From Acuticoccus sediminis (GTDB lineage: Bacteria; Pseudomonadota; Alphaproteobacteria; Rhizobiales; Amorphaceae), in contig NZ_QHHQ01000002.1 in assembly GCF_003258595.1 (NCBI RefSeq), forward strand, positions 310,001 through 374,000: a DNA stretch of 64,000 nucleotides. Reading direction: 5' to 3'. Positions 8,563 to 16,329 of this stretch are shown in pieces. A model generated the notes under the pieces. It was not told where the DNA came from and searched no databases. It saw nothing but the letters and a program-made list of their open reading frames with translations. The number at the start of each line of letters is the position of its first letter. Position 1 is the first letter of the stretch. A program made the position numbers and the translations under genes.

Positions 8563-9537
8563 GTGCGCAATGCCCCATCCCCCGAGGATCACCTCGAGAT
8601 GTACCGCCGCATGTGCCTCGTCCGGGAACTGGAGGAAGAGCTCGGCCGGCTCCACAAGAAGGGCAGGACGCGCGGCCCCATCCACCGCTGCGACGGGCAG
8701 GAAGCGGTCGGTGTCGGCGTCACCGCCGCCCTCGGCCTCGCCGACAAGGTGACGACGACCCACCGCGGCCACGCCGTCTATATCGGCAAGGGCATGGAGC
8801 CCGGCCCCGTGGTGGCGGAGATCCTCGGCCGCGCCACCGGCGCGTGCGGCGGGCGCGCGGGGCACATGCTGATCGCCGACGCGTCCCTCGGCATGATCGG
8901 TGGCAACGCCATCGTGGGCGCCGGCATTCCCGCCGCGACCGGCATGGCCCTTTCGGCCCAGGTGCGCGGCACCAACGAGGTGGCGGTCACCGTCTTCGGC
9001 GACGGAGCCTCGCAGACCGGCATCTGCCACGAGGCGATGAACATGGCCGGCCTCTGGAAGCTGCCCGTCGTCTTCGTCCTCGAGCACAACCACTACGGCC
9101 TCACGGTCCCGACCGAGGTGCAGTCGGCGGTGGACGACTTCGCCCTGCGCGCACCCGGCTACGGCATGCCGGTCGAGACCGTCGACGGCAACGACGCCGT
9201 CGCCGTCTATCGCGCGACCGCCGACATGGCCGACCGCGCCCGCCGCGGCGAGGGCCCCGGCCTGATCGTCGCCAACACCTATCGCGTCGAGGGTTTCTCC
9301 ACGTCGGACATGGGCGGCTACCAGGACCCGGAGGTGATCGCGAAGTGGCGCGAGCACGACCCGATCCGCATCGCCTTCGACGCGCTGGAGCCGACCTTCG
9401 GCGCCGAGCGCCTCACCGAGATGCGCGAGGCCGCCGCCCGTGAGATTGCCGAGGCGTTCGAGGCCGCCTTCGAGGCCCCGTTCCCAACCTTCGCCGTCGA
9501 CGCCGCGTCGGCCCCGTACACCGCAGCACAGAACTGA
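8563..9537 (+). CDS. 2-oxoacid (acetoin/pyruvate) dehydrogenase E1, alpha subunit
   Basis: A 324-aa thiamine-diphosphate-dependent E1 alpha subunit. The THRGHAVYIGKG segment (residues 66-77) and the TPP/Mg motif beginning G146-D147-G148 (FGDGASQTGICHEAMNMA) and closing with an Asn near 177 are intact. E1 decarboxylates a 2-oxoacid or cleaves acetoin and passes the acyl group to the lipoyl arm of E2. The start is GTG 8563, with AGGAG at 8550-8554 and 8-nt spacing. The beta subunit follows 2 nt later. The aco-like E2 downstream favours an acetoin-type complex, but substrate cannot be read from sequence. A candidate operator lies at 8466-8474. Confidence 0.92.
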   Translation: MRNAPSPEDHLEMYRRMCLVRELEEELGRLHKKGRTRGPIHRCDGQEAVGVGVTAALGLADKVTTTHRGHAVYIGKGMEPGPVVAEILGRATGACGGRAGHMLIADASLGMIGGNAIVGAGIPAATGMALSAQVRGTNEVAVTVFGDGASQTGICHEAMNMAGLWKLPVVFVLEHNHYGLTVPTEVQSAVDDFALRAPGYGMPVETVDGNDAVAVYRATADMADRARRGEGPGLIVANTYRVEGFSTSDMGGYQDPEVIAKWREHDPIRIAFDALEPTFGAERLTEMREAAAREIAEAFEAAFEAPFPTFAVDAASAPYTAAQN

Positions 9538-9539
9538 CC

Positions 9540-10511
9540 ATGGCGATGATGCGATATGCGGAGGCGCTCAACGCCGCCCTCCGGGAAGAGATGCAGGCCG
9601 ACCCGACCGTCTTCCTGTTCGGCGAGGACATCGGCCGCTACGGCGGCGTCTTCAAGGTCACGAAGGGCCTGCGCGAGGAGTTCGGCGACCTTCGCGTGCG
9701 TGACACGCCGATCTCCGAGCAGGCCCTCACCGCGATGGCCGTGACGGCGGCGATGACCGGGACGCGCCCGGTGCTTGAGATCATGTACGCCGACTTCGTG
9801 CCGCTGACCCTCGACGCGCTCGTCAACCAGGCGTCGATCTACGAGTACATCTGGAACGGGCAGGTGACGATGCCGTTCGTGATGCGCACGCAGGGCGGCG
9901 GCGGTTCCGGCGCGGGCGCGCAGCACTCCAAGTCGCTCGACGCGATGCTGGCGCACATTCCGGGCCTCAAGGTGGTCGCCCCCGCGACCCCGGCCGACGC
10001 CAAGGGGCTCCTCAAGGCGGCGATCCGCGATCCGGGCCCCGTCATCGTGCTGGAGCACAAGCTGCTCTACAACATGCGCGACGAGGTGCCGGACGACGTC
10101 GTCGTGCCGATCGGCAAGGCCGTCGTGCGGCGCGAGGGCACCGACGTGTCGCTCTTCGCCACGTCGAAGATGGTGCACGAGGCGCTGGCCGCGGCCGAGC
10201 GCCTCGCCGGGGACGGCGTCTCGGCCGAGGTCGTGGACCTTCGCAGCCTGCGCCCGCTGGACCTCGAGGCGGTCGTTGCCTCCGTCGCGAAGACCCACCA
10301 CGCCGTCGTCGTCAACGAGGGCTGGCGCTTCTGCGGCTACGCTGCGGAGCTGTCGGCGACGATCATGGACCACGCCTTCGACGAGCTCGACGCGCCGGTC
10401 GCCCGCGTCACCCTGCCGGACATGCCGATCCCCTACGCCGAGACCCTGGAGAGCGCGATGCTCCCGTCGGCCGAGACGATCCGCCGGGCGGCGCTGGACA
10501 CGGTGCGCTGA
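9540..10511 (+). CDS. 2-oxoacid (acetoin/pyruvate) dehydrogenase E1, beta subunit
   Basis: A 323-aa E1 beta subunit with the typical N-terminal segment LFGEDIGRYGGVFKVTKGL (about residues 26-44), the TPISEQALTAMAVTAAMTG region, and the C-terminal transketolase domain containing VVDLRSLRPLD near 231-241 and HHAVVVNEGW. It completes the alpha2-beta2 E1 with the upstream gene, whose stop lies 2 nt before this ATG; the E2 gene begins 2 nt after its stop. Length and motifs are normal for the family. No E3 (dihydrolipoamide dehydrogenase) gene is found in the window, so the complex must borrow one from elsewhere. Confidence 0.92.
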   Translation: MAMMRYAEALNAALREEMQADPTVFLFGEDIGRYGGVFKVTKGLREEFGDLRVRDTPISEQALTAMAVTAAMTGTRPVLEIMYADFVPLTLDALVNQASIYEYIWNGQVTMPFVMRTQGGGGSGAGAQHSKSLDAMLAHIPGLKVVAPATPADAKGLLKAAIRDPGPVIVLEHKLLYNMRDEVPDDVVVPIGKAVVRREGTDVSLFATSKMVHEALAAAERLAGDGVSAEVVDLRSLRPLDLEAVVASVAKTHHAVVVNEGWRFCGYAAELSATIMDHAFDELDAPVARVTLPDMPIPYAETLESAMLPSAETIRRAALDTVR

Positions 10512-10513
10512 AG

Positions 10514-11821
10514 ATGGCGCTGCACCCGATCAAAGTGGACGCGGCGGGCGGGGAGTACATGGACGCCGTCGTCGTCAAGGAATGGCTCAAGACGCCGGGC
10601 GACCGCGTCGCGCGCGGGGAACTCGTCGTCGTCGTCGAGACCGCCAAGGCCGCCACCGAGGTCGAGGCGGAGACGGACGGCTGGCTCGCCGCGATCCACG
10701 TCGCCGAGGGCGCGGAGGCCCCCGTCGGGGACGTCCTCGGCCTGATCGCCGACAGCGCCGCCGAGGCGGCGCCGGCCGCACCGCGGTCCGAGGCGTCCGC
10801 CGGGACGACGGAGGCGCAATCTCCTGCCGCCGTCCCGTCCGCCGCCTCCCCGTCCGCCGTCGCGGACCCCAGGGTCGTGGCGAGCCCCCTCGCCCGCCGC
10901 CTCGCGAGGGCGAAGGGCGTCGCCCTCGCCGATCTCACCGGGACGGGGCCGCGCGGCCGGATCAAGGCCCGCGACGTCGAGGCCGCCGCCACGCGCCAGG
11001 GCGCAGCCTCCGCCCCCGCCGCGCAGCCGCCAGCCGAGAGGTTCGGCGGCGAAGCGCCCGCGCCCCTCTCAGCGCCGGTCCTCGCGACGGGCCGTGCGGC
11101 GCCGCTCGTCCTGCTGCACGGGTTCGGGGCGGACCGGACGAGCTGGCACGCGGTGCGCGGCCTCCTGCCATCCGCCGTCCCGACGATCGCGCCGGACCTC
11201 CCGGGACACGGCAAGCGCGCCGGCATGCGCGCCGTCTCGCTGGATGCCATCGCCGACAACCTCGCCGACCGGCTGGAGGGCGAGGGGCTCGACGAGATCC
11301 ACCTCGCCGGCCATTCCCTCGGCGGAGCCGCTGCGATCGCCCTCGCCGCGCGCGGCCGGCTCGTGGTGCGTTCTCTCGCGCTGCTGGCGCCCGCCGGCCT
11401 CGGCGCCGCGATCCACGCGGGTTTCATCTCCGGCCTCGTCGACGCCGAGACACCGGAGGCACTCGGCGTGTGGCTCGCCGAGATGGTCGCCGCGCCGGAG
11501 CGCCTGCCGGACGGGTTCGCCGCCGCCGCCCTCTCCGCCATCGCCCGCGACGGAAGCCGCGAGCCGATGCGCATGATGGCGCGCAACCTCTTCCCCGGTG
11601 GCCGCGCCGCCTTCGACGTGACGGACGCCCTCGCCCGGCTCGAAATGCCGCTCCGCGCGGTTTTCGGCCGCGAGGACCGCATCGTCGGCGTCCCCGACAT
11701 TGCCGCACTGCCGCCGCATGCGGCCTGCCACGTCCTCGACGGCGTCGGCCACGTTCCGCAGCTCGAAGCGCCGGCCCTGACAGCGCGCCTCCTCACCGAG
11801 ACGGTCCGCAGTGCCGGCTGA
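10514..11821 (+). CDS. AcoC-like E2: lipoyl domain fused to alpha/beta hydrolase
   Basis: A 435-aa modular protein. Residues 1-80 form a lipoyl domain with the attachment lysine K45 in VETAKAATEV; residues about 120-158 are a peripheral-subunit (E3) binding domain (SPLARRLARAKG, GPRGRIKARDVE); residues about 197-435 are an alpha/beta-hydrolase replacing the usual CoA-acyltransferase core. The hydrolase triad looks intact: S268 in GHSLGG, D388 in GREDRIV and H413 in GVGHVP. This architecture is that of AcoC of acetoin dehydrogenase systems. The linker between domains is Ala/Pro/Ser-rich. It ends 135 nt before the DUF3830 gene, in the same direction. Confidence 0.9.
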   Translation: MALHPIKVDAAGGEYMDAVVVKEWLKTPGDRVARGELVVVVETAKAATEVEAETDGWLAAIHVAEGAEAPVGDVLGLIADSAAEAAPAAPRSEASAGTTEAQSPAAVPSAASPSAVADPRVVASPLARRLARAKGVALADLTGTGPRGRIKARDVEAAATRQGAASAPAAQPPAERFGGEAPAPLSAPVLATGRAAPLVLLHGFGADRTSWHAVRGLLPSAVPTIAPDLPGHGKRAGMRAVSLDAIADNLADRLEGEGLDEIHLAGHSLGGAAAIALAARGRLVVRSLALLAPAGLGAAIHAGFISGLVDAETPEALGVWLAEMVAAPERLPDGFAAAALSAIARDGSREPMRMMARNLFPGGRAAFDVTDALARLEMPLRAVFGREDRIVGVPDIAALPPHAACHVLDGVGHVPQLEAPALTARLLTETVRSAG

Positions 11822-11879
11822 CACGATCCCCGATCTCCCGACCGCCGCGGCCCGTCCCCGAACGCGAAAGACCGACGAC

Positions 11880-11960
11880 ATGACGCTTGATTTCACGGTC
11901 CGCACCCTGCGCCCGACGGCGCTGCAGGCGTCCCCCGTCCCGACAGGCGCCGCGCAATGA
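11880..11960 (+). CDS. possible 26-aa coupled leader peptide
   Basis: A 26-codon frame begins ATG 11880 and ends in a TGA that overlaps the ATG of the DUF3830 gene by 4 nt (ATGA at 11957-11960), the same overlap used by the true genes downstream. The product begins MTLDFTVRTLRPTALQ and resembles no family I know. It may be a translational-coupling leader or the remnant of a lost gene; chance is quite possible. Confidence 0.2.
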   Translation: MTLDFTVRTLRPTALQASPVPTGAAQ

Positions 11961-12841
11961 GACTGACGTTCACCGCCGACGGCTTCACGTGCCCGATCGT
12001 CCCGGCGGAAGGCGCGCCGCGGACGATGGCAGCGCTCCTCGCCGCGCTGCCGATGCCGCTCCAGCTCCACACCCCGAAGATCGCCGGCAGCCACATCTAC
12101 TGGCACGCCCCCTTCGTGGAGGACGTGGAGGGCGGCGTCGACGTCCTCAGCGCCAGGCCGGGGGCCTTCATCTACTGGCCGGTGCGCCAGTTCCTCGAGA
12201 TCACCTTCGCCCCGCTGCAGGCGGAGACGGCGTCGGTGACGGTGCTCGGCCACATCGACGCGCCGGTCGAGGGCGTCGTCGCGCTCGGCGAGCGGCTCCG
12301 CGCCGAGGCCGGCCGGCGTCGTCTCACCGGCACGCTCGCCGCGAGCGGGGACGCGCCAGCCGCCGCCGCACCGACGCCGGCCGTCCCGACCGCACTGCAT
12401 GTCGCCCGCCTCGCCCTCTGGGCCGAGTGCCCGGCCGACGTCGCGGCACTCACCGGATCGCGCGCGATCATGCACCCGGTCGGCCCGGTCATGCTGGCCG
12501 AGTCGGAGGCACGGGTGCTGCACGAGACGCTGTGGTGGATCCGCAGCCGCCTCGACGCGGGCGACGAGGCCGGCCTGCGCACCGCGACCGCCATCGCCCT
12601 CGACAAGGCGGCGGTGCGGCTGCGCGACTTCTGCCACATGACGACGACCGCCGACACGCTGTTCGCCGCCGCCGCCGCGCTCGACGCGCCGGGCCAGCAG
12701 CTCGGCCCGCTGGTGGACGAGGCGATCCTGATCGCCGGCCGCATCGCCGCGTGGCTGGACCTCCTGATCCCATGGAACGACATCAACGAAGGCTTTCGCG
12801 AGGCGCTGTCGGAGGCGCCGGCGATGGGAGCGGCATCATGA
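11957..12841 (+). CDS. DUF3830 family (cyclophilin-like) protein with C-terminal extension
   Basis: A 294-aa protein. Residues 1-105 match the small cyclophilin-like DUF3830 fold: a first strand LTFTADGFTCPIVP, then EGAPRTMAALLAALP, AGSHIYWHAPFVE and FIYWPVRQFLEITFA. DUF3830 proteins are normally about 150 aa; here a further 160-aa helical part (about residues 135-290) follows, including HETLWWIRSRLDAGDE and LLIPWNDINEGF. The second part is unassigned. Function is unknown, but these proteins are found with amino-acid or amide catabolism genes. Its stop overlaps the start of the next dehydrogenase gene by 4 nt, placing it firmly in this operon. Confidence 0.7.
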   Translation: MRLTFTADGFTCPIVPAEGAPRTMAALLAALPMPLQLHTPKIAGSHIYWHAPFVEDVEGGVDVLSARPGAFIYWPVRQFLEITFAPLQAETASVTVLGHIDAPVEGVVALGERLRAEAGRRRLTGTLAASGDAPAAAAPTPAVPTALHVARLALWAECPADVAALTGSRAIMHPVGPVMLAESEARVLHETLWWIRSRLDAGDEAGLRTATAIALDKAAVRLRDFCHMTTTADTLFAAAAALDAPGQQLGPLVDEAILIAGRIAAWLDLLIPWNDINEGFREALSEAPAMGAAS

Positions 12842-13761
12842 GCACCGAGACGATCGGCGTCGTCGGCTTCGGGGTCATCGGCCAGCGCTGGGCCGCGGCC
12901 TTCGCCCACTTCGGCCACCCCGTGCGCTGCCACGATCCCGACGGTGACGCCTGGAACCGGTTCGGAATGATCCGCGCGGCGCTCGATGCCGACCTCGTCG
13001 CCCTCTTCGGCGCCGCCCGACCAGGCGGCAGCATCACGTTCTTCACCGACATCGCCACGGCGCTCGCCGGCGTCGACCATGTTCAGGAGAGCGGTCCGGA
13101 GAACATCGAGACCAAGCGGGCGCTGCTCGCCGAGATCGAGCGGCACGTCGGCACCGAGGTCGTCATCGCATCGTCGTCCTCGGCGCTGCACGTGACCCAG
13201 ATGCAGGCCGACTGCGCGCGGCCGGAGCGGATCGTCCTCGCCCACCCGTTCAACCCGGCGCACATCATGCCGCTGGTCGAGATCGTCGGCGGGGAACGCA
13301 CGGATCCGGCCCTGCCGGAGCGCATGCGCAACTTCTACGAGGCGGTCGGCAAGAAGCCGGTGATCCTCAACCGCGAGGTCACGGGGCACCTGGCCCTGCG
13401 CCTCATGGGGGCGATGTGGCGGGAGGCGATCGCGCTGGTGCGCGACGGCGTCGCCAGCGCCGAGGACGTCGACCGTGCCTTCGTCTACGGCCCCGGCCCG
13501 AAGTGGGGCCTCCAGGGCTCGTTCATCTCCAACAGCCTCAACGCCGCCGGGATCGACGATTTCCTGAGGAAGTACGGCGCGACCTACGAGGCGATCTGGG
13601 CCGACCTCGGCGACGCGACGCTCGACGAGGCGACCCGCGCCGGCGTCGTCAGGAGCGTCACGCCGATGCTGGAGGCGCGCGGCCTCGACACGCTGCGGGA
13701 CGAGCGCGACGCCGGCATCGTCGACATTCTGAAGGCCGTCGCGGCAAAGGGAGCACTATGA
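12838..13761 (+). CDS. 3-hydroxyacyl-CoA / L-carnitine dehydrogenase-like enzyme
   Basis: A 307-aa NAD-dependent dehydrogenase. The Rossmann motif is G10-F-G12-V-I-G15 near the N-terminus; the catalytic histidine is probably H136 in LAHPFNPAHIMPLVEIVGG, the signature of the 3-hydroxyacyl-CoA dehydrogenase/carnitine dehydrogenase superfamily. SSSSALHVTQMQ precedes it. The length fits single-domain-pair carnitine or hydroxyacid dehydrogenases rather than the large FadB type. Start ATG 12838 overlaps the previous stop, and its own stop overlaps the next ATG by 4 nt. It probably oxidises a beta-hydroxy acid feeding the same pathway as the E1-E2 complex; the substrate is inference. Confidence 0.85.
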   Translation: MSTETIGVVGFGVIGQRWAAAFAHFGHPVRCHDPDGDAWNRFGMIRAALDADLVALFGAARPGGSITFFTDIATALAGVDHVQESGPENIETKRALLAEIERHVGTEVVIASSSSALHVTQMQADCARPERIVLAHPFNPAHIMPLVEIVGGERTDPALPERMRNFYEAVGKKPVILNREVTGHLALRLMGAMWREAIALVRDGVASAEDVDRAFVYGPGPKWGLQGSFISNSLNAAGIDDFLRKYGATYEAIWADLGDATLDEATRAGVVRSVTPMLEARGLDTLRDERDAGIVDILKAVAAKGAL

Positions 13762-14516
13762 GCGTCAACGGTTACAGGTCGGCGCTGGTCACCGGCGCCT
13801 CCAAGGGGATCGGCGCCGGGATCGCGCGGCGCCTCGTCGAGGGCGGGCTCACCGTCCACGCGCTCGCCCGCAGCGCCGAGGCGCTGGGCGTGCTGCGCGA
13901 TGAGCTCGGCGAACGGCTCGTCCCCCTCGCCGCCGACGTCACCGACACGGACGCGGTGATCGCCGCGCTCGCGGGGGCGGAGATCGACGTCCTCGTCAAC
14001 AACGCGGGCGGCCTCGCGACGGTCCGTCCCCTCGCCGAGCAGACCGCCGAGGAGACGGCGGAGACGCTGGCTCTCAACCTCACCGCCCCGCTGCAGCTCA
14101 TCCGTGCGCTCCTGCCGGGCATGATCGCCCGCAGCCGCGGCCACATCTTCAACCTCACGAGCTCGGCCGCGCGCGGCGTCTTCACCGGCACCACCGCCTA
14201 CGCCGCCGCGAAGGCGGGCCTCTCCCAGGCCGGCCATGTCCTGCGCTACGACCTCGCCGGCACCGGTGTCCGCATCACCGAGATCGCTCCGGGGCGCGTC
14301 GAGACCGACTTCTACCTCGAGAGCTTCGGCGGCGACCGGGACGCACTGACGGCGCGGATGTACACGAAGGAGCGCCCGCTCCGCCCGGCGGACGTCGCCG
14401 AGGCGCTGTGGGGCGCGCTCGCCCTGCCGCCGCATGCGGACGTCACCGAGCTGGTCCTGTCACCGACCGACCAGGCGCCGGGCGGCCACGTCTACCGCCG
14501 TCCGGCAGACCTATGA
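13758..14516 (+). CDS. SDR-family oxidoreductase
   Basis: A 252-aa classical short-chain dehydrogenase. The cofactor motif T12-G-A-S-K-G-I-G19, the N81-N-A-G84 motif, the catalytic Ser (S135 or S136 in LTSSAARG), Y148 and K152 (YAAAK) are all present. It would oxidise or reduce an alcohol/ketone with NAD(P). It is the last gene of the plus-strand operon that starts at E1 alpha and overlaps the previous gene by 4 nt. Its last 6 nt overlap the 3' end of the convergent proC-like gene. Substrate cannot be predicted beyond this context. Confidence 0.9.
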   Translation: MSVNGYRSALVTGASKGIGAGIARRLVEGGLTVHALARSAEALGVLRDELGERLVPLAADVTDTDAVIAALAGAEIDVLVNNAGGLATVRPLAEQTAEETAETLALNLTAPLQLIRALLPGMIARSRGHIFNLTSSAARGVFTGTTAYAAAKAGLSQAGHVLRYDLAGTGVRITEIAPGRVETDFYLESFGGDRDALTARMYTKERPLRPADVAEALWGALALPPHADVTELVLSPTDQAPGGHVYRRPADL

Positions 14517-15278
14517 TCCCTTGAGCCTTCCGAGGACGACATCGCAGGCCTCCTCCCACCCTGCCGGCACGCCGGACCGTTCGAGGCTCCTCAGCCCGGC
14601 CTCGGTGATGCCGCCGGGGGTGGCGAGCGCCGCGATCAGGTCGTCCATCGGCGCCGGCTGCTCCGCGATCATCCTGCCCGCGGCGACGAAGGTTCGGGCG
14701 GCGAGGCGGCGGGCGGTGGCCTCGTCGAGCCCCTGCGCCGCCGACCACTTCGCGCCGGTCGCGATCAGCGCCTGCGCCCAGCCGTAGACCGCCGCATGGA
14801 CCGTCGCGACCTCGAAATCGTCCTCGCGCCGGAGCGGAACGGGGCTGCCGACCCGCTCCAGCAGCGCCACGACGTCGGGGTCGGCGGGGAACACCAGCGT
14901 CGGGCTGGCACCGATGGACGCCGCGGTCAGCGGCATGACACGCACCACCTCGGCCTCCGGCGCGGCCCGCTGCAACGCCTCGATCGGAACGCCGGCGCAG
15001 GCGGAGACGAGCCGCTGGCCCGGGCGCCAGCCGAGGTCGGCCACCGCGTCCGCCGCCGCGCCCGGCCGCACCGCGAGGAGAACGATCCCGCTCTCCGCCA
15101 CCACAGCGGCGTTGTCGGCGGCGAGTCGCACGCCGAACCGGTCCGCCATCGCCGGTCCCTTGCCCCGCGGCGCGAGGAGGATGTCCCCCGGCGCCATGCC
15201 GGAGGCGATCAGCCCCTCGATCACGGCCACAGCGAGATGGCCGACGCCGATGATCCCGAGTGTCATATCCCGATCCAT
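14511..15278 (-). CDS. pyrroline-5-carboxylate reductase family protein
   Basis: A 255-aa NAD(P)-dependent protein of the ProC family. The N-terminal Rossmann motif GIIGVGHLAVAVIEGL, the VLLAVRPGAA segment and the C-terminal PGGITEAGLRSLERSGV (the P5CR signature region) are clear. ProC reduces pyrroline-5-carboxylate to proline; a paralogue placed next to catabolic genes may act on a related cyclic imine. I chose ATG 15278; ATG 15266 four codons later is equally possible. It is divergent from gntR, sharing a 125-nt control region with the TGTATGCAC motif, and convergent with the SDR gene, with a 6-nt overlap. Confidence 0.85.
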   Translation of the reverse strand: MDRDMTLGIIGVGHLAVAVIEGLIASGMAPGDILLAPRGKGPAMADRFGVRLAADNAAVVAESGIVLLAVRPGAAADAVADLGWRPGQRLVSACAGVPIEALQRAAPEAEVVRVMPLTAASIGASPTLVFPADPDVVALLERVGSPVPLRREDDFEVATVHAAVYGWAQALIATGAKWSAAQGLDEATARRLAARTFVAAGRMIAEQPAPMDDLIAALATPGGITEAGLRSLERSGVPAGWEEACDVVLGRLKGS

Positions 15279-15323
15279 TGCAGGCGGCTGCCGTTCCGGC
15301 GGCCCGAAAAGTGCGTTATAGCT

Positions 15324-15332
15324 TGTATGCAC
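15324..15332. promoter_or_regulatory. TGTATGCAC motif, candidate regulator site 2
   Basis: This reverse complement of the motif at 8466 lies in the divergent region between the proC-like gene and gntR, 72 nt before the gntR start. Sequence around it (GTTATAGCTTG) is AT-rich. The position suits autoregulation by the adjacent GntR protein, which is an inference. Confidence 0.45.
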
Positions 15333-15403
15333 CTGAGGGAGCGTCTCGCAACGCCCTGCCCGACGGCCCACCCGCCCGCGGTCCCGACCGCGAAGGAGAC
15401 CCA

Positions 15404-16174
15404 ATGGACGATCCCGTTGCCGATGCCGGCGCCCCCTTGCAGAAGCGCTCCGCCGACAGCAGCGAACGGGCTTACGAGACGATCCGCAAGCTTCTCGTGG
15501 AATTTCGCCTGCGCCCGGAGGAGCGGATCAACGAGGTGCAGCTTTCCCGCACGCTCGGCCTCTCGCGCACTCCGATCCGCGAGGCGCTGAACCGGCTGGC
15601 GAGCGAGGGCTTCGTCGAGCTCTCGCCGAACCGCGGCTTCCACGTCCGCCCGCTCAGCACCGAGGGCCTCCTCGACCTCTACGAGCTGCGCTCCATCGTC
15701 GAATGCGCCGCGTTCCAGCTGATGTGCAAGCGCGCCGACCCCGAGGACCTCGCCGATTTCGGTGACTTCTGGGCCTCCGTGCGGGACGACTATCGCGACC
15801 GCGATCCGGACGAGATCCTCGAGCTCGACGAGACGTTCCACATGATGCTCGCGGAGCTCTCCGGCAATCAGGAGATCCCCAAGCAACTCTCCGCCATCAA
15901 TGCCCGAATCCGCTTCATCCGGCGCATACAGATCGAGCACGTCACCCACGACACCGGCCAGGTCCTGCAGCACGACGCGATCGTCGACGCGGCGATGAAA
16001 CGCGACGTGGAGGCCGGAACCGCTGCGCTTCGGAGCCACATCGAGATCACCGTCTCGGCCACGCAGCAGGCCATGAAGGACGCGCTTCTCAAAATCTATG
16101 AAAGCGGCACCAGCCCTTTCCAGCAGCGCAAGAAGCGAGCAAAGCGTCTGAATGCTGAGCAGCATTCAAAATAG
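15404..16174 (+). CDS. GntR-family regulator, FCD subfamily
   Basis: A 256-aa transcription regulator. The N-terminal winged helix-turn-helix (about residues 25-90) includes NEVQLSRTLGLSRTPIREAL; the C-terminal FCD ligand domain has the expected metal/ligand residues in ELDETFHMMLAELSGN, LQHDAIVDA and ALRSHIE. Such proteins are usually repressors of nearby catabolic genes, released by an acid ligand. Start ATG 15404 is preceded by AAGGAG at 15393-15398; the frame is open upstream, but this site decides the start. The TGTATGCAC motif 72 nt upstream and its copies at 8466 and 24208 are its best candidate operators. Confidence 0.9.
   Translation: MDDPVADAGAPLQKRSADSSERAYETIRKLLVEFRLRPEERINEVQLSRTLGLSRTPIREALNRLASEGFVELSPNRGFHVRPLSTEGLLDLYELRSIVECAAFQLMCKRADPEDLADFGDFWASVRDDYRDRDPDEILELDETFHMMLAELSGNQEIPKQLSAINARIRFIRRIQIEHVTHDTGQVLQHDAIVDAAMKRDVEAGTAALRSHIEITVSATQQAMKDALLKIYESGTSPFQQRKKRAKRLNAEQHSK
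16149..16168. repeat. perfect 8-bp inverted repeat over the gntR stop region
   Basis: TGAATGCT and AGCATTCA flank a GAGC loop, covering the last codons of gntR. A second short palindrome, CGACAA-AG-TTGTCG, follows at 16176-16189. There is no T-run after the stem on the plus strand, so a standard terminator is doubtful; an operator or mRNA 3' stabiliser is possible. Confidence 0.4.
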
Positions 16175-16184
16175 ACGACAAAGT

Positions 16185-16192
16185 TGTCGACA
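16185..16192. promoter_or_regulatory. TGTCGACA palindrome before the Liv operon
   Basis: The same 8-bp palindrome as at 7871-7878, here preceded by T and followed by C, lies 138 nt before the binding-protein gene. It is followed by AT-rich CTTTATTGACG, a plausible promoter zone. A GntR-type operator is likely but unproven. Confidence 0.35.
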
Positions 16193-16329
16193 CTTTATTG
16201 ACGTCGGTCGGCCGGTCTGATCCCATACGTCCCGCAACTGTTCGCAAGCGATCGGCCCCCGCGGTTCCGACTGCGGCGAAGCCCGACGTCGAGGGCTTGT
16301 CCTCAGAACATCACTTCGGGAGTTAGGAC

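Noticed and set aside
15266-15278. Choice of proC-like start
   Set aside because: ATG 15266 could be the true start, but neither site has a clear ribosome-binding site, so no finding is claimed.
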